Assembly: GCA_948470255.1 (NCBI GenBank)
Contig: CAOKOS010000001.1
Location: 1 to 64,000 of the forward strand
Source: an uncultured Lachnotalea sp.
GTDB taxonomy: Bacteria > Bacillota > Clostridia > Lachnospirales > Lachnospiraceae
Reading direction: 5' to 3'
Length of the DNA: 64,000 nt
The position numbers were made by a program, and so were the translations under genes. Below are positions 30,199-39,944 of this stretch, in pieces (position 1 is the first letter of the stretch; every line of letters starts with the position of its first letter). The notes under the pieces are model-generated. The model worked only from the letters and a program-made list of their open reading frames with translations, searched no databases and had not been told where the DNA came from.

Positions 30199-31209
30199 CT
30201 AGTTTTTACGCCTGATTTCCCGGCAGGAATCGCGAAGGGCCAGACGGCAGGGCATTTTTATATGAAGGGCGGCGTCTAAAGGCGTTTTCAAAAGATGGTA
30301 TACAATACCGGCTCCATACTGGCCCATTTCATAGGCGGGCGCATGGATGGTGGTCAGGGGCGGAGAAGCCATCCGGCAAAGGCTGATATCGTCAAATCCG
30401 ATGAAGGAGAGGTCGCCAGGTACCTTGAACCCTTGTTCTTTGGCAGCATTGAGGGCGCCAAGGGCGATGGGGTCGCTGGCGGCAAATACAGCAGAAGGAA
30501 GCGTACCGGAATCAATCAGTTCCATCATCATACGGTAGCCGGATTCACTGGAAAACAGTTCTTCTTTCATATAAGGCAGGTAAGTAATACCCCGGCTTTC
30601 ACAATAAGCGATAAAAGCGCTGCGTCTGCTGTCAGGGAATAGGGAACCATCGGCCAAATACTCCAGGCCACCCAGATAAGCAATATCCCTGTGGCCGAGA
30701 TGGTAGAGATATTCCAGGGCTTCAAAGACAGCCTGTTCAAAATTCAGGGTGATGGAAGAAGTCTCAGGATCCGGGGAGGCCATATCAATGAGCAGAAGGG
30801 AGTCGTTCAATTCTTTGAACAGGGCCACTTCATCTGTGGTAAATTTGCCAATACAGATTAAGCCGTCGGCCTGGGCCAGAGATTCCATACAGTTTAAATC
30901 ACTTTTAAACGTGCGGATGACATTCAGGTAGTTGGACAGGCAGAAATCTTCGATACCCTGCCGGATGGAAAGGTAATAATTGTCTTCCAATTCCTGCAGC
31001 GAAGAAAACCACTGTAAAATCCCCATGGTGTATGCGGATTTTGCAGAACTTTTCTGTTTTTTACGGTAATTTAATGCTTTGGCGGCATTAAGAACCTTCT
31101 GCCTGGTCTCCGAAGGGACAGACAGGGAAGCATCGTTATTGAGAATCCTGGAAGCGGCGGCAGAGGAAACGCCAGCCATTTCTGCAACATCCTTTAAAGT
31201 AGCAGCCAA
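30199..31209 (-). CDS. LacI/GalR family transcriptional regulator
   Basis: N-terminal MAATLKDVAEMAGVSSAAASRILNND HTH; periplasmic-binding-like C-terminus; divergent from galK. Confidence 0.93.
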   Translation of the reverse strand: MAATLKDVAEMAGVSSAAASRILNNDASLSVPSETRQKVLNAAKALNYRKKQKSSAKSAYTMGILQWFSSLQELEDNYYLSIRQGIEDFCLSNYLNVIRTFKSDLNCMESLAQADGLICIGKFTTDEVALFKELNDSLLLIDMASPDPETSSITLNFEQAVFEALEYLYHLGHRDIAYLGGLEYLADGSLFPDSRRSAFIAYCESRGITYLPYMKEELFSSESGYRMMMELIDSGTLPSAVFAASDPIALGALNAAKEQGFKVPGDLSFIGFDDISLCRMASPPLTTIHAPAYEMGQYGAGIVYHLLKTPLDAALHIKMPCRLALRDSCREIRRKN

Positions 31210-31388
31210 TAAAATCCCTCTCTTTCACATTATCCTTCCCGGACATTATAAACAAAAACAATGGGAAAAGCAATCCTGACGTGACTGGGGGGCTGTATTT
31301 TTGCTTTTAGGATCCGGATGCGGGAAGTTTTGATTGATAGCGACACCGCCGGCGGCGCCATATAAATGTCTGTGTATCAGAATGAGAG

Positions 31389-31454
31389 TTTAGTGAAATA
31401 TACGATAATTATTAGTAAATATATGTTGAGGTTTTAGTAAAAGTATGCTATGCT
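31389..31454 (+). promoter_or_regulatory. galK promoter with three 22-bp-phased TTAGTRAA repeats
   Basis: TTAGT at 31390, 31412, 31434; TTGAGG (31426-31431), 17-nt spacer, TATGCT (31449-31454). Confidence 0.6.
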
Positions 31455-31540
31455 AAGAATAGCAGAAAAGACAGGGAAATACCGGCGAAAACATGCCAGA
31501 ATAAAATGCCGGAATGAAACGGAAAGGGAAGGTACGGACA

Positions 31541-32824
31541 ATGAAAGAAGGAAAGCTGCTCCTTTCGGAGCTGGAACAGGGGATTTATGATGGACGGCTG
31601 AAGGACATTTATGTGGACGAAACCATGGTGGAAGCCCAGAAGAAACGTTATGCAGAAGCGATCAGACGGTATGAAGAGACTTTCGGACCTGGGGAAATAG
31701 AATGTTACAGTGCGCCTGGCCGCAGTGAAGTGGGAGGAAACCATACGGATCATCAATACGGGCGGGTACTGGCTACGTCGGTCAATCTGGATGCCATTGC
31801 CATCGTCGGGTTTCATGGAGAGGATTGTATCAGGATTTTATCAGAAGGTTATGAGATGGTTACGGTGGGCCTGGAGGATTTGTCCAGGAGGGAAGAGGAA
31901 AGGGAAACTTCCGTAGGGCTAATCCGCGGCGTAGCCGCCGGTCTTGATAAAATCGGATTCCCGGTAAGGCAGGGGTTCAACGCCTATGTGACCAGCAATG
32001 TGCTGATCGGCGCGGGGCTTTCTTCTTCGGCGGCTTTTGAGGTCCTTGTGGGGACCATTATTTCCGGGCTGTTCCATGGGATGAAGATTGATCCGGTGGA
32101 AATCGCAAAAGTTGCCCAGTATGCGGAAAATGAATATTTCGGGAAACCCTGCGGCCTTATGGATCAGACAGCTTGCTCCGTCGGAGGCTTGATTGGCATT
32201 GACTTTAAGGATCCCAAAGCCCCGGTGGTTGACCGGGTACCGGTGGATTTTGATTCTTATCATTACAGTCTGTGTATTGTGGATACAAAAGGTTCCCACT
32301 GTGACCTGACCGATGACTATGCACAGATTCCTGCTGAGATGAAAGCGGCGGCGGCCTGCTTTGGGAAAGAAGTGCTGCGGGAGGTGGCCCGGGAAGCGTT
32401 TTTGAAAAACATTCCGGCGGTGCGGGAAAAGGCGGGAGACCGGGCTGTATTGAGGAGCCTGCATTTCTTTGCGGAAAATGACAGGGCGGCGGCGGAGGCA
32501 GAGGCCCTTTCCGAAGGACGTTTTGAGGATTTCTTAAAGCTGGTGAAAGAATCCGGCGCTTCTTCTTTCCAGTTCCTCCAGAACGTGTATACCAATAAGG
32601 ATGTGCAGAACCAGGGAGTGTCCATGGGGCTTGCTGTCAGTGAAAGTATTCTTGGGGACAACGGCGTGTGCCGCGTCCATGGAGGAGGATTTGCAGGAAC
32701 CATTCAGGCATTTGTTAAAAATTCTTTTGTGGAGAAATACAGGGAGATTCTGGATGGTGTGTTTGGCGAAGGTTCCTGCCATGTGCTGAAGGTACGGCCC
32801 TGCGGCGGAATCAAGGTGTTTTAA
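31541..32824 (+). CDS. galK: Galactokinase
   Basis: APGRSEVGGNHTDHQYGRVLATSVNLD, GAGLSSSAAFEVLVG, GGGFAGTIQAFV. Confidence 0.95.
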   Translation: MKEGKLLLSELEQGIYDGRLKDIYVDETMVEAQKKRYAEAIRRYEETFGPGEIECYSAPGRSEVGGNHTDHQYGRVLATSVNLDAIAIVGFHGEDCIRILSEGYEMVTVGLEDLSRREEERETSVGLIRGVAAGLDKIGFPVRQGFNAYVTSNVLIGAGLSSSAAFEVLVGTIISGLFHGMKIDPVEIAKVAQYAENEYFGKPCGLMDQTACSVGGLIGIDFKDPKAPVVDRVPVDFDSYHYSLCIVDTKGSHCDLTDDYAQIPAEMKAAAACFGKEVLREVAREAFLKNIPAVREKAGDRAVLRSLHFFAENDRAAAEAEALSEGRFEDFLKLVKESGASSFQFLQNVYTNKDVQNQGVSMGLAVSESILGDNGVCRVHGGGFAGTIQAFVKNSFVEKYREILDGVFGEGSCHVLKVRPCGGIKVF

Positions 32825-32993
32825 AGAAGGCAGGGTTTTTCAGGGCTAAAAAAACCATAGAAATTTCAGAAATTATCAATTAAAATGGAATATATAAATA
32901 AGAAGAAAGGCAGATTGGGAAACAGATTTTCCAATTAGCCCGAATGACACAGTTGGTATTCAAAAGGCGAGGCTGCGTCGAAAGGAGGAAATC

Positions 32994-33986
32994 ATGAAAA
33001 TTTTGGTGCTTGGCGGGGCAGGTTATATTGGTTCCCATACGGTGTATGAGCTGGTGGATGCGGGGCATGAAGTGGTTATCATTGACAACCTGGAAACAGG
33101 GCATATTGAGGCGGTGCATCCGAAGGCAAAGTTTTATAAGGGTGATTTAAGAGACCGCAGATTTGTGGATTCCGTATTGGATGGAGAGAAGGATATCGAT
33201 GCGGTGATTCATTTTGCGGCGAATTCCCTGGTGGGGGAGAGTATGACAAATCCCCTTAAATATTATGACAACAATCTCTGCGGTACGAAGGTACTTTTGG
33301 AAAGTATGGTGGCCCATGGCCTTGATAAGATTGTGTTTTCTTCCACAGCGGCCACTTACGGGGAACCGGAGAAGATCCCCATCGAGGAGACAGACAGGAC
33401 AGAACCGACCAATACGTATGGGGAGACAAAGCTTTCCATGGAGAAAATGTTTAAATGGACCGGCCTAGCCCACGGTCTGCGGTTTGTGTCCCTGCGGTAT
33501 TTTAATGCCTGTGGTGCCCATGTGAGTGGAGAGATCGGGGAAGCCCATAACCCGGAGAGCCATCTGATTCCCCTGATTCTTCAGGTGCCGTTGGGAAAAC
33601 GGGAAGCCATCAGTATTTTTGGAGACGATTATGACACGAAGGACGGTACATGCGTCCGTGATTATATTCATGTGACAGACTTGGCCCAGGCCCACATCCT
33701 GGCAGTGGAATATTTGGTGAAGGGTGGAAAAAGTGATATTTTCAATTTGGGCAACGGAGTTGGCTTCACGGTGAAGGAGGTTATTGAGACTGCCAGAAAG
33801 GTGACGGAAGATCCCATAAAGGCCATCGTTTCTCCCAGACGGGCAGGGGATCCCGCCAGGCTGATCGCTTCCAGTGAGAAGGCAAAACAGGTACTTGGCT
33901 GGAAGCCGGCCCATGCAGATTTGGAGGAGATCATTGCCACTGCCTGGAAATGGCATAAAAACCATCCAAACGGATATGCGAAATAA
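32994..33986 (+). CDS. galE: UDP-glucose 4-epimerase
   Basis: VLGGAGYIGSHTVYELVDAGHEVVIIDNL; NTYGETKLSMEKM; LRYFNACGAH. Confidence 0.95.
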   Translation: MKILVLGGAGYIGSHTVYELVDAGHEVVIIDNLETGHIEAVHPKAKFYKGDLRDRRFVDSVLDGEKDIDAVIHFAANSLVGESMTNPLKYYDNNLCGTKVLLESMVAHGLDKIVFSSTAATYGEPEKIPIEETDRTEPTNTYGETKLSMEKMFKWTGLAHGLRFVSLRYFNACGAHVSGEIGEAHNPESHLIPLILQVPLGKREAISIFGDDYDTKDGTCVRDYIHVTDLAQAHILAVEYLVKGGKSDIFNLGNGVGFTVKEVIETARKVTEDPIKAIVSPRRAGDPARLIASSEKAKQVLGWKPAHADLEEIIATAWKWHKNHPNGYAK

Positions 33987-34000
33987 AGGGGGGGGCAGCC

Positions 34001-35491
34001 ATGATTGAAAATTCCATTAAAAAGCTTGTGACTTATGGGCTGGAAACAGGGCTGATTGAGAAAGAAGATGCCATTTATACGGCCAATGCCCTTTTGGAGA
34101 CCCTGGGGATTGAGGAATATGAGGAGCCTTCGGAAGAGTATCATGATGTGGAGCTTGAGCCGGCGCTTTCGGAGATTCTGGACTATGCCTGTGAAAAGGG
34201 GCTGATTCAGGATAGTGTGGTTTACCGGGATTTATTGGATACGAAGCTGATGTCAAAGCTTGTGGCAAGGCCCAGCGCCGTCATTAAAAAATTTTGGGAG
34301 CTTTATGAAAAAAGCCCGGAAACAGCCACGGGTTTTTATTATAAATTCAGTCAGGATACGGATTACATCCGCCGTTACCGGGTGAAGAAAGATTTGAAAT
34401 GGAAGACAAAGACTCCTTATGGTGAAATGGATATTACCATCAATTTGTCGAAGCCGGAAAAAGACCCGAAGGCGATCGCGGCGGCAAAACTGGCAAAGCA
34501 GAGCGGTTATCCTAAATGCCTGCTCTGTGTGGAAAATGAAGGATATGCAGGGCGGGTAAACCATCCGGCCAGGCAGAACCACAGGATTATCCCCATAACG
34601 GTCAATGGGAAACCATGGGGGTTCCAGTATTCTCCTTATGTTTATTATAATGAGCATTGTATTGTGTTGAACAGGGAACATACCCCCATGCAGATCAACC
34701 GGGATACATTCTGCAAGCTTTTGGATTTTGTGAAGCAGTTTCCCCATTATTTTGTGGGCTCCAATGCGGACCTTCCTATTGTGGGCGGATCTATTTTAAG
34801 CCATGACCATTTCCAGGGCGGCCATTATGAGTTTGCCATGGCAAAAGCGCCTATGGAGGAAAAGGTGGAGATTGGCGGCTTTTGCCATCTGGAAGCAGGG
34901 ATTGTGAAATGGCCCATGTCGGTACTGCGCCTGCGCTCTGAAAATACGGAAGAGCTTGTAAATGCAGCAGATCAGATATTAAAAACATGGAGGGGATATA
35001 CTGACGAAGATGCTTTTATTTATGCGGAAACGGACGGGGAACCCCATAATACCATTACGCCCATTGCCAGAAAAAGGGGGGAGAGCTACGAGCTGGATTT
35101 AGTCCTCCGCAATAATATTACTACAAAAGAGCATCCCCTCGGTGTGTACCATCCCCACGGAAAGCTCCATCACATTAAGAAAGAGAACATTGGCCTGATC
35201 GAAGTCATGGGGCTGGCAGTGCTCCCCGCAAGGCTGAAAGATGAGATGGAAAAGCTTGCTGAGGTGATTCTGGAAGGCGGAAACCTGCGGGCCTTTGAAG
35301 CGACGGAAAAACACGCAGATTGGGCGGAGGAATTCCTGAAGCGCCACCCTGTGGTCAATGGAGACAATGTCCATGAGATCATCCGCAGCGAAATCGGGTC
35401 TGTGTTCCGGGAAGTTCTGGAAGACGCCGGAGTCTACAAAAGGACACCGGAGGGAAAGGCTGCTTTCCTTAAGTTTATCGCGAGTGTGTGA
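34001..35491 (+). CDS. galT: UDP-glucose--hexose-1-phosphate uridylyltransferase (Firmicute GalT2 type)
   Basis: [30 protein letters not shown]-type region, [18 protein letters not shown]; directly after galE. Confidence 0.94.
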   Translation: [496 protein letters not shown]

Positions 35492-35600
35492 TTGTCAGTT
35501 GAATTTTAGAAAGCGATATATTATAATGGAAACAAATATGGCGGAATTTGGAATTCGGCTTTCGGAGGCTGGAAAATATCCGCACCAGGGAGGGATTTTC

Positions 35601-37334
35601 ATGGATTATCGTAAAATATATGAGGAATGGCTGGCCAGTCCTTATATCGACGCGAAGACAAAGACAGAACTTCAGGGCATAGGGGACGACGAGAATGAAA
35701 TCAAAGAACGTTTTTACACAGAGCTGTCCTTTGGTACGGCAGGGCTTCGCGGGATTATTGGCGCAGGCATCAACCGGATGAACATTTATACAGTGAGGAA
35801 GGCGACCCAGGGCCTTGCCAATTATATTTTAAAGGCGGGCGCGACGAAAAAGGGTGTGGCGATTGCCTTTGATTCCAGAAGGATGTCACCGGAATTTGCT
35901 GATGAAGCCGCCCTCTGCCTTGCGGCCAATGGAATCAAAGCCTATGTGTTTGAGTCTTTGAGGCCGACTCCTGAGCTTTCTTACGCAGTGCGGACTTTGA
36001 AATGCATCGCTGGCATCAATATTACAGCCAGCCACAATCCCCCGGAATACAATGGATATAAAGTATACTGGGAGGACGGCGCCCAGATCACGCCGCCCCA
36101 CGATACGGGGATTATGGATGAAGTGAAGGCTGTGACAGATTTTGCCCAGATGAAAACCATGGACAAGGGTGAGGCGGTGAAAGCCGGGCTTTATGAAACC
36201 ATCGGACAGGCTATTGATGATGCTTACATTGCGGAGCTTAAAAAACAGGTGAAGCATTGGGACAGCATTGAGGCGGAAGGGAAAAATTTAAAGATCGTCT
36301 ATACGCCCCTTCATGGCACTGGAAACATTCCGGCCCGCCGGGTGCTCAAGGAGCTTGGTTTTGAACACGTGTATGTGGTTCCGGAGCAGGAGCTGCCTGA
36401 CGGGGAATTCCCCACAGTAAGCTATCCGAACCCGGAAGCGGCGGAGGCATTTGCACTGGCGCTTAAGCTGGCAAAGGAAAAAGATGCGGATCTGGTGCTG
36501 GCCACTGACCCGGATGCGGATCGTCTCGGCGTATATGTAAAAGACACAAAGAGCGGTGAATACATCACTTTGACAGGAAATATGTCGGGATGCCTTTTGG
36601 CGGACTATGAAATCGGACAGCAGAAGGAGCTGTCGGGCCTTCCTGAAGACGGTGCGTTGATAAAGACCATCGTTACTTCCAATCTGGCAGATGCCATTGC
36701 GAAATATTACGGTGTGAAGCTGATTGAAGTGCTGACTGGATTCAAATATATCGGACAGCAGATTCTGGGCTTTGAGGAATCAGGCAAAGGGACTTATCTT
36801 TTTGGCTTTGAGGAAAGCTACGGCTGCCTGATCGGGATCCATGCCAGGGATAAGGACGCCATTGTGGCTACCATGGCCCTCTGTGAGGCGGCGGCTTATT
36901 ATAAAACGAAGAATATGACGTTATGGGATGCCATGATCGCCATGTATGAGAGATATGGCTATTACAAGGACGGCGTTCAGTCCATCACTTTGGCAGGGAT
37001 TGAGGGATTGGCGAAGATCAAGGAGATTTTAGAAACCCTCCGGGAAAACACTCCTTGCGAAGTGGCTGGATATAAAGTGCTATCGGCAAGGGATTACCAG
37101 AAAGACACGGTTGTGGATTTGGCGACAGGGGCTGTGGCTTCTACCGGGCTTCCTTCTTCCAATGTGCTGTACTACGATTTAAGTGACGATGCATGGCTGT
37201 GTGTAAGGCCTTCCGGGACAGAGCCTAAAGTGAAATTTTACTATGGCGTGAAAGGAAAGTCTCTGGCCGACGCGGATGAGAAATCTGAAAAGTTCGGAAA
37301 AGAAGTGCTTGCAATGATCGAAAAGATGTTATAA
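35601..37334 (+). CDS. Phosphoglucomutase/phosphomannomutase family
   Basis: ELSFGTAGLRGIIGAGINRMN; GINITASHNPPEYNGYKVYW; ATDPDADRLGVYV; RPSGTEPKVKFYYGV; start MDYRKIYEEW. Confidence 0.93.
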   Translation: MDYRKIYEEWLASPYIDAKTKTELQGIGDDENEIKERFYTELSFGTAGLRGIIGAGINRMNIYTVRKATQGLANYILKAGATKKGVAIAFDSRRMSPEFADEAALCLAANGIKAYVFESLRPTPELSYAVRTLKCIAGINITASHNPPEYNGYKVYWEDGAQITPPHDTGIMDEVKAVTDFAQMKTMDKGEAVKAGLYETIGQAIDDAYIAELKKQVKHWDSIEAEGKNLKIVYTPLHGTGNIPARRVLKELGFEHVYVVPEQELPDGEFPTVSYPNPEAAEAFALALKLAKEKDADLVLATDPDADRLGVYVKDTKSGEYITLTGNMSGCLLADYEIGQQKELSGLPEDGALIKTIVTSNLADAIAKYYGVKLIEVLTGFKYIGQQILGFEESGKGTYLFGFEESYGCLIGIHARDKDAIVATMALCEAAAYYKTKNMTLWDAMIAMYERYGYYKDGVQSITLAGIEGLAKIKEILETLRENTPCEVAGYKVLSARDYQKDTVVDLATGAVASTGLPSSNVLYYDLSDDAWLCVRPSGTEPKVKFYYGVKGKSLADADEKSEKFGKEVLAMIEKML

Positions 37335-37538
37335 TTTTACAAAAGAGAAGGGGCTGCTACAAAATATTCTATATTTTGCAGCGGCTCTTTCCGGATTTTA
37401 TGAAAAAGTTCTTGGGGGAGTACACCGGAAACGGCCCGAAACGCATATTTATAGAAAAATAATAATATATTCTCGAAATTTTCCACCTGGTATGTTATAC
37501 TATTAAAAGATCGCGTGTCTGGGCAGGGAGTGAGAGAA

Positions 37539-37967
37539 ATGGTAAACACAGAACGCACGAAGCTGATGACAAAAGCGGAAATTTTTCGAGTGAAGGAAGA
37601 ACGAAGAGCACTGAAGTTAAACCGGTTTTACCGGAATGATTATATCAGTTATGAGATGATCCGGTCGGCTATCTGTTTTATATTTGGATATGCGTTGTTT
37701 GTTTTGATGTGGATCTTATATTATGCGGAGCCGCTTATGACTACAAAACAGGTTGGTGAGTTGGTTCAGATGGCAATCCGGGCAGGTGTGGCGCTTTTGT
37801 GCCTGCTGGCTTGCTTTCTTGTGGCAGCATATTTTGTTTTCAGGAGTAAATATCGGAAAGCCAGAGCGAAAGTGAAAGAATATCAGGCGATCCTTAAGCA
37901 AATCAACCGTCTGTACGAGCAGGGGACTGCAAAGGTATGGAAGGGATCGGAGGAATATAAAGCATGA
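37539..37967 (+). CDS. Small membrane protein of unknown function
   Basis: Two hydrophobic segments; RBS gggagtgag upstream; overlaps next ORF by 4 nt. Confidence 0.65.
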   Translation: MVNTERTKLMTKAEIFRVKEERRALKLNRFYRNDYISYEMIRSAICFIFGYALFVLMWILYYAEPLMTTKQVGELVQMAIRAGVALLCLLACFLVAAYFVFRSKYRKARAKVKEYQAILKQINRLYEQGTAKVWKGSEEYKA

Positions 37968-39079
37968 CAACCCTTCTGGTTCTGCGTGAGCGGATCAAAA
38001 AATTTTGTGCCCGGTGGGGAGGATATTTGATTTGGGTATTTCGGTTTGCCCTGGCGATTGCGGCTTTTTTTACAATAAACCGAGCCCTTGGTTATATGGA
38101 ACGGATCAGCCATGACTGGATAGGAGCCGTGGCGGCTGTGGTTTGTGCATGTCTGCCGTGCAGCTTTACGGTGGTGCTTGCGGGGATTTTCGTTTTACTG
38201 CAGATGTACGCAGTATCCCTGGAAGTGCTGTTTGTGACGGCAGCAGTTTTTGTGTTGTTTTTCTGCTTGTATTATGTGTTCCAGCCGGGAGACAGTTTCC
38301 TTCTTCTTTTGATGCCGTTACTGTTTCTGTGCAGGATTCCCCTGGTGGTCCCTCTTTTGATGGGGCTTGTGGGGACTGCTTTCAGCATGATCCCTGTCAG
38401 CTTTGGAATCATTGTTTATTATATGCTTAAATATGTCAGGGAAAATGTAGGTGTGCTGGCTTCCAATGGTTCTCTCTCCATGCCAGGGAGGTATACACAG
38501 ATGATCAACGGTATATTGGAGAACCGGGAAATGTGGGTTATGGTTGTGGCATGCTGTGTGACTCTTTTGGTGGTTTATCTCGTACGGCGGCTTTCTGTCA
38601 GCCATGCATGGGAGATCGCGATAGGGGTCGGAACTGTGACAAATGTACTGCTTTTGCTGGCTGGTGTTTTTCTGGCAGATGTCAGTTTTCCGGTTAGTTC
38701 ACTGATTATAGGGGCGTTAGCTGCTGCTGTCAGTGGCGTGGTGCTGGAATTTTTTGTGTTCCATTTGGACTATTCCAGGACAGAACGGGTGCAGTTTGAG
38801 GATGACGACTATTATTACTATGTCAAGGCGGTGCCAAAGGTGGCTGTGACGCAGCCAGAAGTGACGGTTACAAAAATTAACGCCAGGACTTCCTACGATC
38901 AGGGCGTGGCAAAGGAACTTTTCAATCTGCGCCAGGAGCTTAGTAATACGGCGGAGCTTTTCAGCGCCGGGAAGGATCTGGAGCAGACCAGGGTTCTGTT
39001 TGAAAAGGGAGCGAAGAAAAAGAATAAAATGACGGAAAACGGGGAAGCACGGGATGGAAATCATAACAAAAATGTTTGA
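37964..39079 (+). CDS. Polytopic membrane protein of unknown function
   Basis: 371 aa with many TM segments; overlapping starts/stops with neighbours suggest operon with cdaA. Confidence 0.7.
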   Translation: MTTLLVLRERIKKFCARWGGYLIWVFRFALAIAAFFTINRALGYMERISHDWIGAVAAVVCACLPCSFTVVLAGIFVLLQMYAVSLEVLFVTAAVFVLFFCLYYVFQPGDSFLLLLMPLLFLCRIPLVVPLLMGLVGTAFSMIPVSFGIIVYYMLKYVRENVGVLASNGSLSMPGRYTQMINGILENREMWVMVVACCVTLLVVYLVRRLSVSHAWEIAIGVGTVTNVLLLLAGVFLADVSFPVSSLIIGALAAAVSGVVLEFFVFHLDYSRTERVQFEDDDYYYYVKAVPKVAVTQPEVTVTKINARTSYDQGVAKELFNLRQELSNTAELFSAGKDLEQTRVLFEKGAKKKNKMTENGEARDGNHNKNV

Positions 39080-39944
39080 GGGAATGAAAACTTATCTGGT
39101 TCAAAGTATTCCCGATATCAGAATTACCGACGTGGTGGAGATGTTGATCCTTGCGGTAATTCTGTATAATGTTATGCTCTGGATTAAAAATACAAGAGCC
39201 TGGGCGCTTTTGAAAGGAATTCTTGTCCTGTCAGCTTTTATCCTGGTTGCTTATTTGTTCCACATGGATACGATCCTCTGGCTGGCCAACAAGACGATCA
39301 ATGTGGGTATTATTGCGCTGGTGGTTATTTTTCAGCCGGAGCTTCGCAGGGCGTTGGAACAGCTGGGGCGGAATAAAATGCTGGGATTTTTAGTGTCGGA
39401 CAGTGGAAAAGTGGTGGAGGATAAATTCTCCGATAAGACGATGAATGAAATCCTGAAAGCTACCTTTGAAATGAGCAAAGTGAAAACAGGAGCGCTGATT
39501 GTTATAGAGAGGAAGACGCCGCTGGCGGAATATGAGAGAACAGGCATTGTGGTGGACGGCGTAGTGACAAGCCAGCTTCTCTTGAACATTTTTGAGCATA
39601 ATACCCCTCTCCATGACGGCGCCGTGATTGTACGGGGAAACAGGGTGGTGGCGGCGACATGTTATCTGCCGCTTTCTGATAACATGGAAATCAGCAAAGA
39701 TCTGGGAACCAGGCATAGGGCCGGCGTGGGAGTCAGTGAGGCCACTGACAGTATCACGGTCATTGTTTCTGAGGAAACAGGAAGAGTATCCGTGGCTTTT
39801 GAAGGCACCCTGAAGCGGGAGCTGAACCGGGATACGCTGAAGGAGGAGCTGCAGAAGCTGATTGCAGAGAATGAAAACGCCAAAGGGCGTAAGCTGAAAC
39901 TTTTGAAAGGATGGCAGAAGAATGAAAAGAAAGCTGACAAATAA
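39054..39944 (+). CDS. cdaA: Diadenylate cyclase CdaA
   Basis: N-terminal TM plus DisA_N domain; LHDGAVIVRGNRVVAA (DGA) and DLGTRHRAGVGVSE (RHR). Confidence 0.95.
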   Translation: MEIITKMFEGMKTYLVQSIPDIRITDVVEMLILAVILYNVMLWIKNTRAWALLKGILVLSAFILVAYLFHMDTILWLANKTINVGIIALVVIFQPELRRALEQLGRNKMLGFLVSDSGKVVEDKFSDKTMNEILKATFEMSKVKTGALIVIERKTPLAEYERTGIVVDGVVTSQLLLNIFEHNTPLHDGAVIVRGNRVVAATCYLPLSDNMEISKDLGTRHRAGVGVSEATDSITVIVSEETGRVSVAFEGTLKRELNRDTLKEELQKLIAENENAKGRKLKLLKGWQKNEKKADK

